64,000 nt of DNA from Acanthochlamys bracteata (GCA_019914995.1 CM034139.1:3698461-3762460); one strand, 5' to 3'; counted from the stretch's first letter, positions 49,415-61,369 are shown. Translations and numbers: made by a program. Notes: generated by a model not told the origin, from the sequence alone.

Positions 49415-49905
49415 TAGGGGTGGCAAATTTCGACCTAATTCAAAAATCGGACCAAAAATTGATCCAAAAAAGTCAGATTCGGATCAAGTCTTATTTGAGT
49501 TCGGATCGACCCAAAAATGATTCGAAAAATTTAAACGGATTCGGATTGACTCGAAATTGATCCGTTTAATCCGTATAACTATTTATATAATATTTAATAA
49601 TTAGAAAAAAAATTTAAATTTAATGTGTATATATATATATATATATATATTTAATTTATCTTAATTTTAACTAATTTTTATTTAATTTATAAAATTTTAT
49701 CAAAATTAATATTTATAATTTTTATTTAATAATTTAATTATTAAATGGGTCGATCCGAGTTTGATCTAATTATAAATAGGTTAGGTTAGGGTTGACAATT
49801 TTGACCCATATAAATAAATGGGTCGAATTATGGTTGAATAATTTTGATCCGATTATTATATAGATCGATCCGGAATCGACTCATTAATCCATATTGCCAC
49901 CCTTA
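49415..49905. mobile_element. Non-autonomous hAT element (family B), 491 bp
   Basis: The ends TAGGGGTGGCAA and (reverse) TAAGGGTGGCAA are 11 of 12 identical, and the 8-bp target duplication ATTTTGGA lies at 49407-49414 and 49906-49913. Both subterminal parts are rich in GATCCG/GGATCG words. These ends resemble the Ac-like hAT consensus. A truncated second copy (50644-51061) exists only because of the tandem duplication described below. Confidence 0.88.
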
Positions 49906-50637
49906 ATTTTGGAGTTCTAAAGTAAAAACGTTTCTAAAAAATTAATATAAAGTTATTAAAAGAATAAGTTTAATGCTTATCTCAGGATGTAGTTAATAAA
50001 TAAATAAAAATATATATATATATATATATATATTTTATTATATATAGTTTAAATTTTAAAATATATTTACTTTTAAATAAAAAAAATACTCCTTCATATT
50101 TCCACAATCTTTATCAACGACTATTGACTTAATAGATGGTCTGAAAAGTATTTTTGTAAAGAACTTTTTTTAAATAAAAATATTTTTATTTTTTAAGTTA
50201 CTTCAAAAATTTTATAATATAAATTTTTTTATATTTTAAAATTTTAAAATAAATTTTATTGATAATTATAAAATAAAAAATTAAAATAAATTTTTAAAAA
50301 AAAGTAAAATTGAAACGTGCCACCGCACTCCAACAAGTTTAGACAGGGTGATAACTGATTGCACCGCATTCCACTCTCCATCCTCCATTGTTCTGGAATA
50401 CCAACTTATTTTCTTTCAATTTCTTCAGAACCAAGCTAACAAATACAAATAAAAAATATACATACATATATATATATATATATATTAATTGATTAAGTTA
50501 GCTGTGAAACGCCGTAATTTATGTATTATTATTATTAGTGTTTTGATAACAAGGTTTCAACCATACTGTTTCCACTTGTTCACTTATCTAGCTTTTGGGT
50601 TTGGTTTGATGGGTTGGTCAATTTTGATCAATTTATG
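49484..50637. repeat. Tandem duplication, copy A (1154 bp)
   Basis: Starts inside the family B hAT element (TCAAGTCTTATTTGAG) and runs to CAATTTATG. A 6-base filler GGTTGG separates it from copy B. The two copies are nearly identical apart from (TA)n and (AAAT)n lengths and a few single-base changes. Copy A keeps the uninterrupted site CTTAATAG near 50135. Confidence 0.93.
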
Positions 50638-50643
50638 GGTTGG

Positions 50644-52490
50644 TCAAGTCTTATTTGAGTTCGGATCGACCCAAAAATGATTCGAAAAATTTAAACGGAT
50701 TCGGATTGACTCGAAATTGATCCGTTTAATCCGTATAACTATTTATATAATATTTAATAATTAGAAAAAAAATTTAAATTTAATGTGTATATATATATAT
50801 ATATATTTAATTTATCTTAATTTTAACTAATTTTTATTTAATTTATAAAATTTTATCAAAATTAATATTTATAATTTTTATTTAATAATTTAATTATTAA
50901 ATGGGTCGATCCGAGTTTGATCTAATTATAAATAGGTTAGGTTAGGGTTGACAATTTTGACCCATATAAATAAATGGGTCGAATTATGGTTGAATAATTT
51001 TGATCCGATTATTATATAGATCGATCCGGAATCGACTCATTAATCCATATTGCCACCCTTAATTTTGGAGTTCTAAAGTAAAAACGTTTCTAAAAAATTA
51101 ATATAAAGTTATTAAAAGAATAAGTTTAATGCTTATCTCAGGATGTAGTTAATAAATAAATAAATAAATAAATAAATAAATATATATATATTTTATTATA
51201 TATAGTTTAAAATTTAAAATATATTTACTTTTAAATAAAAAAAATACTCCTTCATATTTCCACAATCTTTATCAACGACTATTGACTTAATAGCATAGTT
51301 GTAAGAACCGGACCGGATATCGAACCGGAAAATTATCTGGGTCACGGTTTTTGGGTCGAACCGTCGGGTCAATAATATTAAAATATTTTAATTAATAATA
51401 ATAATTATTATAGTAAAAAATTTATTGCCAATGATACTACCAATAATAATAGCAATAATAATCATAGCAAAAAATTAAAATATTTTTATTATAGCATTAC
51501 TATCAACAATAACAGTAATAATAATCACAGCAAAAATTGAAGTATTGTCACCACCAATAACAATAATAACAACTAAAATTTATAATAATAAATATTTAAA
51601 TAAATTAGGAGATTAGAAAAAAATAAAATCATAAATAGAGAAATCATAAAGAGATATAACAAAATTTTTTAGGTATACATATTTGATTCTAAATATTTTA
51701 CAATATAAAAATTTAAAAATCACTAATAATTGATATTTACAAATAAGATATAAGTAATTATATTTTTGCATTATCACATTCAAATACAAAATTTAAACTA
51801 CATATTATTTTTCAAGATAGGATTATTAATAATTATTTTTGTAATAAATATGTCATCAATTTAAAATTTTTTAATTAATTTTTAAATATTTTTTTAATTA
51901 ATTAAAAAAAACGGTTTTTTTGCAGACCCGGACCGGTTTACCGTCCGGGTCGACGGGTCGGTCCGGGTCTGACAACACTGCTTAATAGATCGTCTGAAAA
52001 GTATTTTTGTAAAGAACTTTTTTAAAATAAAAATATTTTTATTTTTTAAGTTACTTCAAAAATTTTATAATATAAATTTTTTTATATTTTAAAATTTTAA
52101 AATAAATTTTATTGATAATTATAAAATAAAAAATTAAAATAAATTTTTAAAAAAAAGTAAAATTGAAACGTGCCACCGCACTCCAACAAGTTTAGACAGG
52201 GTGATAACTGATTGCACCGCATTCCACTCTCCATCCTCCATTGTTCTGGAATACCAACTTATTTTCTTTCAATTTCTTCAGAACCAAGCTAACAAATACA
52301 AATAAAAAATATACATACATATATATATATATATATATTAATTGATTAAGTTAGCTGTGAAACGCCGTAATTTATGTATTATTATTATTAGTGTTTTGAT
52401 AACAAGGTTTCAACCATACTGTTTCCACTTGTTCACTTATCTAGCTTTTGGGTTTGGTTTGATGGGTTGGTCAATTTTGATCAATTTATG
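50644..52490. repeat. Tandem duplication, copy B (1847 bp, with a hAT insert)
   Basis: Same sequence as copy A plus a 687-bp hAT element and its 8-bp duplication; without these it is 1152 bp. Copy B ends at CAATTTATG and is followed by unique sequence (AACTTGACTATGG). Confidence 0.93.
51294..51980. mobile_element. Non-autonomous hAT element (family A), 687 bp, in copy B
   Basis: The left end CATAGTTGTAAGAACCGG and right end (reverse) CAGTGTTGTCAGACCCGG are flanked by the perfect 8-bp duplication CTTAATAG at 51286-51293 and 51981-51988. The subterminal parts are CCGG-rich; the centre has AATAAT/CAATAATAA-type simple text shared with the 56.1 kb element. The sister copy A has the same site without the insert. 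Confidence 0.93.
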
Positions 52491-52950
52491 AACTTGACTA
52501 TGGTCCAAGCAATATTAACCCGATTCAAACCTAAGCAATCATTCATCTTACTACCAATCTAAAGAATTTCTACAAACTATAAAATAAAAGAAATAAAATT
52601 TAAACAAGGAAAAAGTATTTTCTACTATTATTTGATGATTTTCTGTTTTCTCTGAGCCAGGAACTGTGCAGTTTCCTTTCTGGAAAAGTCCCCCTGATTC
52701 CATTTCCACACGGATTTTGACGGATTTCGTTTTTCTTGTTTTGCATGTAATTAGCAGAAGATTTATTAACTAACTAAAATACCCTTGCAATCTGGTGAGA
52801 CAAGGCCAGCTCATAGACTCGAATGAAAGAATCCCTGAACTATTATTTATTGATTTTGATTTTACTAATTCCGCGTAGTTGAAAATTGGATTGACAATCA
52901 AAAATTGTTCCATCGACCAAGTAACCGATCGCAGCCGCCCTCCCAACTTC
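52491..52950. other. Interval between the duplication and the small membrane protein gene
   Basis: No coding block seen. It becomes less AT-rich toward the promoter of the following gene. Confidence 0.4.
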
Positions 52951-52955
52951 TTCTC

Positions 52956-52965
52956 TATATAAAAA
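52956..52965 (+). promoter_or_regulatory. TATA box of the small membrane protein gene
   Basis: TATATAAAAA, about 120 bases before the ATG at 53077, followed by a CT-rich leader (CTCTCTCCCCCTTCC). Spacing and sequence fit a plant core promoter. Confidence 0.65.
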
Positions 52966-53076
52966 ACTAAGAATTCCAACACAGACGTGCTAACCATCTC
53001 TCTCCCCCTTCCTTCTTTGATCTTCGTCTGAATTTTGGTTCAGGATTCAATTTCTTGTGCGGTTGATTCTACAAAG

Positions 53077-53334
53077 ATGGGTGTGAAGGGAAACAGTAGC
53101 AGCACCGGCGGTAATGGTAATGGTGGTGGTAGTGGTTGGTTTAAGCGTGGTGTTTTCAGAAGCAGGAAATATGTATTGCCATGGTGGAAACCTGGAGCTT
53201 GGAGATGGCGCCGGTTAAACTTACGGTTTTCGGTCTTCGATGAGATTGCTTTCTGGCTTCTCTCTGTTGTTGAGGCTGTTGTTCTTGTTGGCACATTAGT
53301 TTTCTTCTTCCTCTGCTGCGGTTGCCATCTATAA
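53077..53334 (+). CDS. Small membrane protein, 85 residues, family not recognised
   Basis: ATG at 53077 gives 85 residues. Residues 1-23 are Ser/Gly/Asn-rich, and 24-50 are basic and Trp-rich (WFKRGVFRSRKYVLPWWKPG, then WRWRRLN). One hydrophobic segment at about 58-80 (FWLLSVVEAVVLVGTLVFFF) is followed by LCCGCHL at the very end. This suggests a tail-anchored or single-pass protein with the basic part in the cytosol; the Cys pair near the end could be lipid-modified. The upstream frame is open, but its first codon there is TTG, so the ATG is preferred. A TATA box and CT-rich leader support a real gene. I do not recognise the family. Confidence 0.65.
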   Translation: MGVKGNSSSTGGNGNGGGSGWFKRGVFRSRKYVLPWWKPGAWRWRRLNLRFSVFDEIAFWLLSVVEAVVLVGTLVFFFLCCGCHL

Positions 53335-53838
53335 TGCATTCATCATCAAGAAGAAAAATTGTTCTTTGTTTCTTGCTAGTAATTAACACAGACAGCTGCT
53401 TCCTTGCTCGCTTCACCTTTGATGAAGAAACTCGAAAAGATCTCTCTCATCTTGGAACGTATGTATGTAATGTATCTAAATCTTTTGAAAAGCTGTTTGG
53501 TTCTTCTTAGATCTCTGAACCTTCTGTGTTGTTGCTAACTTGTTATTATTGTTTCTCCATCCATGGGAACTTGTAGTAGAACAGAAAGATCTGATCTTTT
53601 GTGAGTCCTGTTTTTGGTACCTGTTCTTGGTTTCTCTGTTTGATTATCGTTCTGTTCAATGATGGTGATAGAGTTTTGGTACTTCAGGGAGAACTTTGTT
53701 TTCTTATGATCTGCTTAGGCACCGGGTCCATCTTCGAAGTAACGACCTTTCCGAGAACCAACTTTTATTCGTTTCCTTCACAGGATAAAATCTCATCTTC
53801 GGTTGAGTTTCTTCTTTCGAAAGATCTTCATCTGAATC

Positions 53839-54676
53839 ATGGAGACCGGCAACGGAAACCAAGCTGTTGTATCAATCCCAGATACCACCCGTTGCAGATC
53901 CATCCAGCTCAAACACGCGTGGAATGGATCGGCGCCGGAGTCTTGGACCCAGCTGTGACAACACGCGTCTACAAGCCGGCTACATGCTCACCGTCCACAT
54001 ACGCACTCCTTCCAAAGCAGCTCCTCCTACAAGGCCGACGCCATCATCGCCGACTCTCCCTCCGCAGTCGCTCGTTCCTCCCCCATCGTCTTCCTTACCA
54101 TAGATCACCTTTCAGAAGTCTCCGCAGTCGCATTCGTCGTTATCTCTTCCCTCCCTCCCAAGTCCGTCCTCGACGATTGCTCCTATGCTTCTCTTCCCTT
54201 GCCCGTAAAATCTCTGACTTCGCATAATCCGCAACTGCTTCGCCTTCGACAGTCTTGTTTCTGGTGGAGAAGCTGGAGATCGCTACGGAAATCTCGCTAA
54301 TCTCGCCGGCGGTGACCAAGAAATCGTTACATGGTTGAAATCCCTCTTTCAAATTCTTAGAAACGTAAAGTTCGTGGGAGGGCCAGGATCAGAGCAGAGT
54401 GCGAAGGTATCGAACCAGAAATCCTTTGTGAGCTCGAATTTGTTAGAGCTCAGCGAAGCTTCGCGTTCGTGAAGGCAGCATGCTCGAATGTGCTCGTGTT
54501 TCATGAAGGTGTTAAAGAAGATGAAGCACCAAAGGCGGTGGTTAGATTGTTCGGAGAGAAAGTTGTTAAAAGAGAGTTGGAGCCGGGGAGCTCATACAGA
54601 GTACATGGTGAATTATTTAGGGATGGCGAAGATGGACGGTGGAGATGGAGTGGAGATGAAAATGGACAGTTGAAAT
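53839..54676 (+). pseudogene. Broken gene of unknown family
   Basis: ATG at 53839 opens METGNGNQAVVSIPDTTRCR, then SIQLKHAWNGSAPESWTQL and a stop. Codon-like text continues with frame changes: LQAGYMLTVHIRTPSKAAP, then SYKADAIIADSPSAVARSS, IVFLTIDHLSEVSAVAFVVI, IVTWLKSLFQILRNVKFVGG and, in the last frame, VFHEGVKEDEAPKAVVRLFG and ELEPGSSYRVHGELFRDGED, ending at TGA 54676. GC-rich, codon-biased text over about 840 bases with at least three frame breaks indicates a decayed gene of about 280 residues. I do not recognise the family. A family B hAT element lies about 95 bases downstream. A shorter related fragment sits at 61.2 kb. Confidence 0.65.
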
Positions 54677-54770
54677 GAAGCGTAGAAGGTTGTGAGGAAG
54701 CGGCGTTGTGTCGACAGTTTTCTCAACGGATGATGGCGAACGTGAGATGGAAGAGGAACGCTTGTAGAAG

Positions 54771-55617
54771 TGGGGGTGACGATATGAATTAATCGATCGG
54801 TTTCCGATCGATTTATTTAATAATCAAATTAAATTTATTTAATTTTAATTTAATTTATAAATTTATATAAATTAAAATTGTCAATTCTAATCTAATTTAT
54901 TAATAACCGAATTAAATTCAGATCGACCTATTTTAATAATTAAAATTATTAATTATTAATTTTATATTTTTAAGCTTTTAATAAAATTATAAGATCAATT
55001 TGAATGAAAGTACACGATATTTTTATTGACGAGATATAATTATGTCTGACAAAATATGCATTTTTTAATATCTTAATCGGTTTTTAAAATATCCAAAAAA
55101 ATTATTAGTTTTATTTTTTAAAAATATATGATAACAACTGAAATTTATGATTATAAATATATATTAATAATTTTGATAAATATATTTATCTAACAAAATT
55201 TTTATAAAAATCGTTAAACGAAATCTAAATTCGTCATTAAAAATACCTACATAGTAATACTTTTGATAATATTATAATTTTTTAATCTTACACTATTTTA
55301 CTAAGGTATGAAAATAAATAATTAATTATAAATATAATATAATTTAATAGTTTGTAAATAACTATTATCGATTATTTTTATTATCAATATTTTATTATAT
55401 GGTAAGAAAAAATCAAGAATTGTTCTTTCAAAAAATGATATCTCGAATTGGTGGATCAATTTCGGGTTAATTCGGGTCGATCTATTTAATAACCGGGTCA
55501 AATTCAACTCTAACTCAACCAATATATTTATACGGATCAATTTTCCAATCCTAATCCTGATTAAATATGTCGGTTTCGGATTGAATTTTCGGATCGGATC
55601 ATATATTACCACCCCTA
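54771..55617. mobile_element. Non-autonomous hAT element (family B), 847 bp
   Basis: The left end TGGGGGTGACGATAT and right end (reverse) TAGGGGTGGTAATAT are imperfect inverted repeats. The 8-bp duplication TGTAGAAG is at 54763-54770 and 55618-55625. GATCGG/CGGATC words are frequent near both ends and the centre is AT-rich. It inserted just behind the unknown gene remnant. Confidence 0.85.
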
Positions 55618-55625
55618 TGTAGAAG

Positions 55626-56076
55626 TGATTACGATAAATTTTTTTTTAAAAGTTAAATTTGATTTTTTTATATTAAAAAATTATATATAAACTATTAAAT
55701 GATATATAATTATATTTTTTAAATTTCAAGTTTTATAAAATATTATCTAAATTTATGAATAAATTAAAAATATTGTTTTAAATAAAAAGTATGTGATAAA
55801 TTAAACTGAACATTCTGATGATGGGAAGACATAATGGGTTGGTTAGTGCGATTGAGAGAGTTGGTGCAAGGAAGATTGGTTTAATATTCTCTCGGTTTCC
55901 TGATTCATTCGTTCAAATTAATTTGTTTGTAAAGCATTTTTATAATACTCAAACAAATGCATTCTTCTGTATTTTTATATTAAAGTCAAAGGTTTATAAA
56001 TTTGCATGATGTACAAGTGATAAATTAGGGCCTAGGGAAGAAGCTAGGGAGAAATATCACCTTGCTCGTCTGCTCT
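55626..56076. other. Short interval, no gene
   Basis: AT-rich DNA between two hAT elements; nothing recognised. Confidence 0.4.
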
Positions 56077-56084
56077 ATCAAAAG

Positions 56085-56855
56085 TATGATTTTGTCAGGG
56101 ACCGGATAACGAACCGTTTTCGGGTCACGATTCATAAATTAATCCGCCAGATTAGTTAATAATATTAAAGTATTTTTAATTAATAATAATAATAATAGTT
56201 ACAGTAAAAAATATACTGTTATTATGATACTAGCAATAATAATAGTAGCAACAATCACAGCAAAAAATTAGAGTATTTTTTTCTATAGTATTTACTATCA
56301 ACGATAACAATAATAACAATCACAGTAAAAATTAAAGTATTGTCACTATGGCATTACCATCACCAATAACAATAATAACAATAAAATTTTATATTAAAAA
56401 ATACTTAAATAAATTAGGAGATTAGAAGAAAATAAATCATAAAATATATAAATCATAAAAAAGATATAACCAATTTTTTTAAATATACATATTTAAGTCT
56501 AAAATATTTTACAATATAAAATTTTTTTAAATCACTAATAAATATTATTTACAAATAAGATATAATCAATTATATTTTTGCATTATCACATCCAAATACA
56601 AAATCTAAACTATATATTATTTTTCAATATAGAGCTTTTAATAATTATTTTGTATTAAATATATTATTAATTTAAAATTTTTTAATTAATTTTTAAAAAT
56701 TTTATTCAATCCGGTTTGATTCAGGCGGGCAGATCCACCTGGTTGAAGCGGGTCAATTGTACAGATAGTTTTGTTGCAAATTCTGATAGATTTAACGTCC
56801 GGATCAACGGTTTTCGGATCGATCCGAACGGTTCGGTTCGAGTCTGACAATAATG
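56085..56855. mobile_element. Non-autonomous hAT element (family A), 771 bp
   Basis: The left end TATGATTTTGTCAGGGACCGG and right end (reverse) CATTATTGTCAGACTCGAAC are diverged family A ends. The flanks ATCAAAAG and GTCAAAAC match at six of eight bases. The interior is clearly homologous to the 51.3 kb element (AATAATAATAATAATAG, CAATCACAG, AATTAGGAGATTAGA), so this is an older copy. Confidence 0.78.
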
Positions 56856-56863
56856 GTCAAAAC

Positions 56864-58329
56864 CAATTGAACTCGTACATATGATTTAATAGGCTTCAAA
56901 GTTAATCTTTCTTCCAAATAAAAACTAAGGAGAATTGCCGGAAACATATGTTTAGTTAGTCAAATTTGCTTGAAACGGAGTTAATCTTCCATACTCCCTC
57001 ACAATCGAGCTAAAAGAAAAAAATCAAAGTTGAGGATCTAGTGAAGGGGCCATTTGGGAGTGCCTTTCGATCCATTCTAACGGCTCATTTTATTTCATAT
57101 TTTTTGATAAATTTTTTATAATATTTTATAAAATTTATTTAAAAATTTAAAAAATATAAAAAAATTCTATATAAAAAATAATATTATTATTTATTATTAG
57201 TATTATTTTTTAAGATAAAAAATAAATTTATTTTTTAAAATAAAAAAATACTTTTTGTTTTCGACCATTCCAGTAAAGTTTTATTTTGGAAATACTCACA
57301 AACGCTTCCGAAGTGAATCTTTCTTAAATTATACAAGAACTAAATAAGACTTGAACTCGACATAACCCAATAATCTTTACTACAGGATTCCAACTTAATA
57401 CATAACTGAATTTCTAACAATTTCGAGAGAGCGCCAATTTTTGAAAACTTAAAAAAAAAAGCTATGCAGTTATAATAAACTCCTGAATCACAATAGTTCC
57501 AATGAAGAGATTATAATTATTAATTAAACTAGCCACTAGTTGCTAATCACATCTACTACAGACTACAAAACGAATAATATACTTAAGAAAAATTATAGAC
57601 CACATATACAACACAAGTTCTAAGCATAGTACAAATCTCTGGAAGCAACCTAGCAAATTACATGCAATATATATAATTTGTTAAGAGCGAATGAGTTCCG
57701 TTAGTGCGCGATCTGGTTGATGATGCTATGTCGATCGGCTCCTCTTCTACTCGCCTCGACTTAATCTTGCAGCGTCAAAAGAGAGAAAAAGAGTGACCGA
57801 TATATTATCTGATTGTGTCATTCTTATCTTTCTACATTCAACACAAATGCAACAATATAGCGATTTTATTATACTGCATAACATTTGATATTTAGAGTAG
57901 TATAAAATAGAATTATTTGTTTTAAACTTATTGATTGTATACATGAAAAAAAATTCTGAATGCATTATATGTATAGTATAAGATTTTGACATAAACAATT
58001 ACATCATTTCCGTCACAAAAATAATGAATTATAAAAGGTTTTTTTAATACTACCATATTATTAACTGGTATTTTACTATTTCATTTTTTCATTAGTTTAC
58101 GTTCAACTAATAACAAACTTGTTGCGTTCCTATATAACAAAAACATTACTTGGACCAAAAAGTTAAAACAATTATAAAGAAATTCGTAAAATAAACTTGC
58201 AAGATCAACTTAAGAGGGAAGGGATGAATTAGACTAATAGTTAAAATTTTTCACAAACACAACTTCCTACAGGTAACATATATGTAAACAGGATATGATT
58301 AGGATAATTCCAGCTGAGGTAAAACGTCA
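56864..58329. other. Intergenic, one MITE-like piece
   Basis: At 57049-57310 a palindromic-ended AT-rich piece (CATTTGGGAGTG near the left end, reverse GCGTTTGTGAGTATTT at the right) looks like a MITE of the GTTTGGGAGTATTTTT type also present near 63 kb. The remainder has no recognisable feature. Confidence 0.45.
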
Positions 58330-58650
58330 GAAATAAAAATCACCAAGTAAGCAATTTTATTTTAAATAAGAACAACACAAAAAAATTTATGTGGTTCAGC
58401 AAACTTTTTTGTCTACGTCTATGGCTGTTCAAGAGCTCAAAATTCACTATATTTTAAACAAACTACACTCACCAAAGGCAACATGCTTCACCAAGCACAT
58501 TTGCCCATAAACGTTTTCTTGTTCAAGACAAACCCACACAGCCGCCTAGACACACATCCTCCTTATTAGACAGCTATAATTTTATTACAAAGTTAGTGAA
58601 CATCCACCGGTCTCATACCGAGCCTTCTCTACAGGTGCTTTAAACTTAGC
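58330..58650 (-). mobile_element. Probable solo or truncated Copia-type LTR
   Basis: On the minus strand CTGAACCACATAAATTTTTT is followed by TGTGTTGTTC, the pattern many plant Copia LTRs show downstream of their TATA box. No second LTR or internal region is nearby. Borders are not defined. Confidence 0.4.
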
Positions 58651-61140
58651 CCCTATATTTATTTAATAACAAATTAGGCACATGATCTATCTCAAATTCA
58701 AGTATGAACTAAAAATAACCAGAATGAGATGATCTAAAAAATACTGCTACGAGAAGATGTTTTCAAAAGTTGATCAATAGTGGTGTGTTTTGTTGTTTTC
58801 TCTTGTAAGCTTGCTCTTTAGTTTATCTCAGTATGTCGCTATCTGTAGTTGTGCAATTCTTTTTTGTCTATAATTTTTGCTTGCAGGCATGAACTTCTTG
58901 AGGTCTTTCCGTTGGAGATCTTTACGTTAGAATTTTCTTATTCGTAGCAGATCTTGAGGCTGCTTTAGTTGGGGTAATTTTCGCTGGAGCTTTTAAGGCT
59001 GTGATGGCTGTTGTTCATGAATCCAGTGGTCCTAAGTAAATGCATCATTTGATTTCACTTAGCTTGACTGTAGTAATCCTTTCCATTAGCATTAAATGCG
59101 TAGGTGAGAGAATTCAAAATTTTCTCTTAATAGCTGCCGTAGTTGCTTTAGATGAAATGGCTTCTTAATGTGATGTGGACAACTTATTTCTCATTTTTTA
59201 GCTTTAAGCCGAGTCGCATTTCGAATCAGTATCGTGAAATCATAGATCAAGGCGATGTTATTCTTTTTGCGGGTTGATGAAGCTGTCGAACTTGTTTGGG
59301 TTCTTGATCTTACCGTTCAGCATCACGAATGATTGTGTTCTTTAGTGACTTGATTTGAAGGTTGAATTGTTGTAAATCTTCTTGCTGTATTGAAATGATC
59401 GTCTCTTGATCTTACCGTTCAGCATCACGAATGATTGTGTTCTTTAGTGACTTGATTTGAAGGTTGAATTGTTGTAAATCTTCTTACTGTATTGAAATGA
59501 TCGTCTCTATCTCTGTAGCTTGATTTATATATTCTTATGCTATATTTATGAAATTCTAAATTTTGAGCTAATAGATGAAAGTCCTTTGTGTGTGTGTGTG
59601 AGTTGCCTCATCAACTCCATTGTTTATGAACTTAATCTTTTATTTGTTGTATATTTGTCTTATTTCTGATATGGATGTGTTTCTCCTATATTAAACTAGC
59701 TTTGATGCAGTAGGCATATTTGAATGAAGTCTTTAGCTTGCTAGATCTCTAGTCTGAGCGTCGGTGAAACCAATGATCGTTTGTGTTTGATTTCTTGCTT
59801 AACAGCAAGGATATAGCATCTGTGTAGCCGATTGTTCCTCTATTTGTATATGTTTTATTTTCCTGCTAGGTCACTTCTTCTATGATATTATACTCTATAT
59901 TTTTCATTCTCGTCTCATGAAGGATGTTGAACATAAGTAACAATTAGTGTATGATCTTGCAGAACTCACATTAAATAATTCTTCACCTTCTATATTATCG
60001 ACTGCTCCTCTACTTGTTTTAACCTTGGTGTTTTAAGTAGAATCTTTCATGACTCAGTTGAGTAAGTTAGATATTGATGATATTTTTGTATCAACTTGTG
60101 AGGAGTGTTGGTTTGAATCCACATATATTTAGTATTAGAGTAATATTAGAATATCCTTTTTAGAATTTTATATATATATAGGACTCTCATAAAATTAGAT
60201 ATCTTTTTTTTGGAATTATACTTATTCAGTAAAATATGTATATACTATACTGAATAATTGAAAAATAAGATAGAACTAATTTTTCATCGAAAATGTCCTC
60301 TTAGTAGAGCTGTAATTTCGGCTCAAATGGCACAGAAAAAAGCAATAACAATGTGAGGTATTGATTTCAGACTTCAGAAGTGATCGGATTGCTGGCAGAT
60401 AGGTTCGGTGGAAACTCTAGTTTTCTCAATTGTGGTTACGATTGGCGAGCAACGATAGTAACTAAAGAAATTAAGGTGAATGATGGAGGACGGAGAACAG
60501 ATGCTTAATGCAGGAGAGGATGGTCGCGTTCTGGAAAGATCACTACACCTCTGCTAGCGTGTTTATGTTCCATCAGAGCTCACTTTCTCTCACCAAAATG
60601 TGAGTTTGAGAAAATTTTTGGTATTTATTTTGTAAAAAAAATTACTTCTAATACTTATTATTTTTCACAAATTATATTCTAATAATTTATATCATTTACT
60701 TCAAACAAACACTTTGCAGTAAATTATATTCTAATAATTTATTTTCTGAAAGTCATTTTCAAAAAAAAAAAGAAAAGTTAAAGGTGCCTTAAGTCGACCG
60801 GAGAGAAAAAAAAATCAAAGCGGAGAGAAAAGAAGGAATAGAGAAAGAGAAAAGGAAATTATGTGTTCGGATTGTTAACTTATATGCAACAAGATGGATT
60901 ATGCGGTCTTGGGTGGTTTGAACTCTGTACAAACAGTTGGATTAATCGATACGCAAGTCAAAATTGACTTAACTTAATCCTAGGTGCAATACTACTCATT
61001 AATTCAACAAATCTTACTATAAACTAATTCATAGTTTAGTTGGTCATTTAAGAACAAAATTTGTATTTAGCATCATTACCTTTACATAAAGTTCAGGTAT
61101 TATATACTCATAGCCAATCAATCAAAGCTCAAACAAAACC
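58651..61140. other. Intergenic, transcribed-looking but no coding frame
   Basis: The stretch 58750-60120 is less AT-rich than normal intergenic DNA and T/G-rich on the plus strand, like introns or untranslated regions, but no protein block was recognised. It contains the 102-bp tandem repeat. Confidence 0.4.
59303..59506. repeat. Two-copy tandem repeat, unit 102 bp
   Basis: The units 59303-59404 and 59405-59506 both begin CTTGATCTTACCGTTCAGC and differ at one visible base (TTGCTG versus TTACTG). No open frame uses the 102-base period. Confidence 0.92.
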
Positions 61141-61149
61141 TGCGATAGA

Positions 61150-61346
61150 TCGGCGCCAGACGTAGCTAATGCAACACACATTCTACAAGCCGGCTACATG
61201 CACTCTGTCCACACACGCACTCCTTCCAAAGCAGCTCCTCTCCATAACGCCGGTGCCATCATCGCCTGACTCTCCCTCCAGAATCACTCATTCCTTCCCC
61301 GTCGTCTTCCATAGCGTCGGTCACCCTTCCGAACAAGTCTTGTACT
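61150..61346 (+). pseudogene. Second fragment of the unknown gene at 53.9 kb
   Basis: It shares with 53.9-54.1 kb the text TCTACAAGCCGGCTACATG, CGCACTCCTTCCAAAGCAG and GCCATCATCGCC in the same order and orientation. It reads LQAGYMHSVHTRTPSKAAP and then stops. The N-terminal and C-terminal parts are missing, so it is a short broken duplicate. Confidence 0.7.
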
Positions 61347-61369
61347 TTTCTTCCTATGGATAGGCATCG

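Noticed and set aside
42900-50060. Microsatellite tracts as possible structured arrays
   Set aside because: Simple (TA)n and (AAAT)n repeats common in AT-rich plant DNA; no spacer-repeat order of any array type.
53601-54227. 208-codon frame beginning before the unknown gene remnant
   Set aside because: It starts in a different frame in non-coding text and only partly overlaps the codon-like segment; the remnant is better described from the ATG at 53839 with frame breaks.
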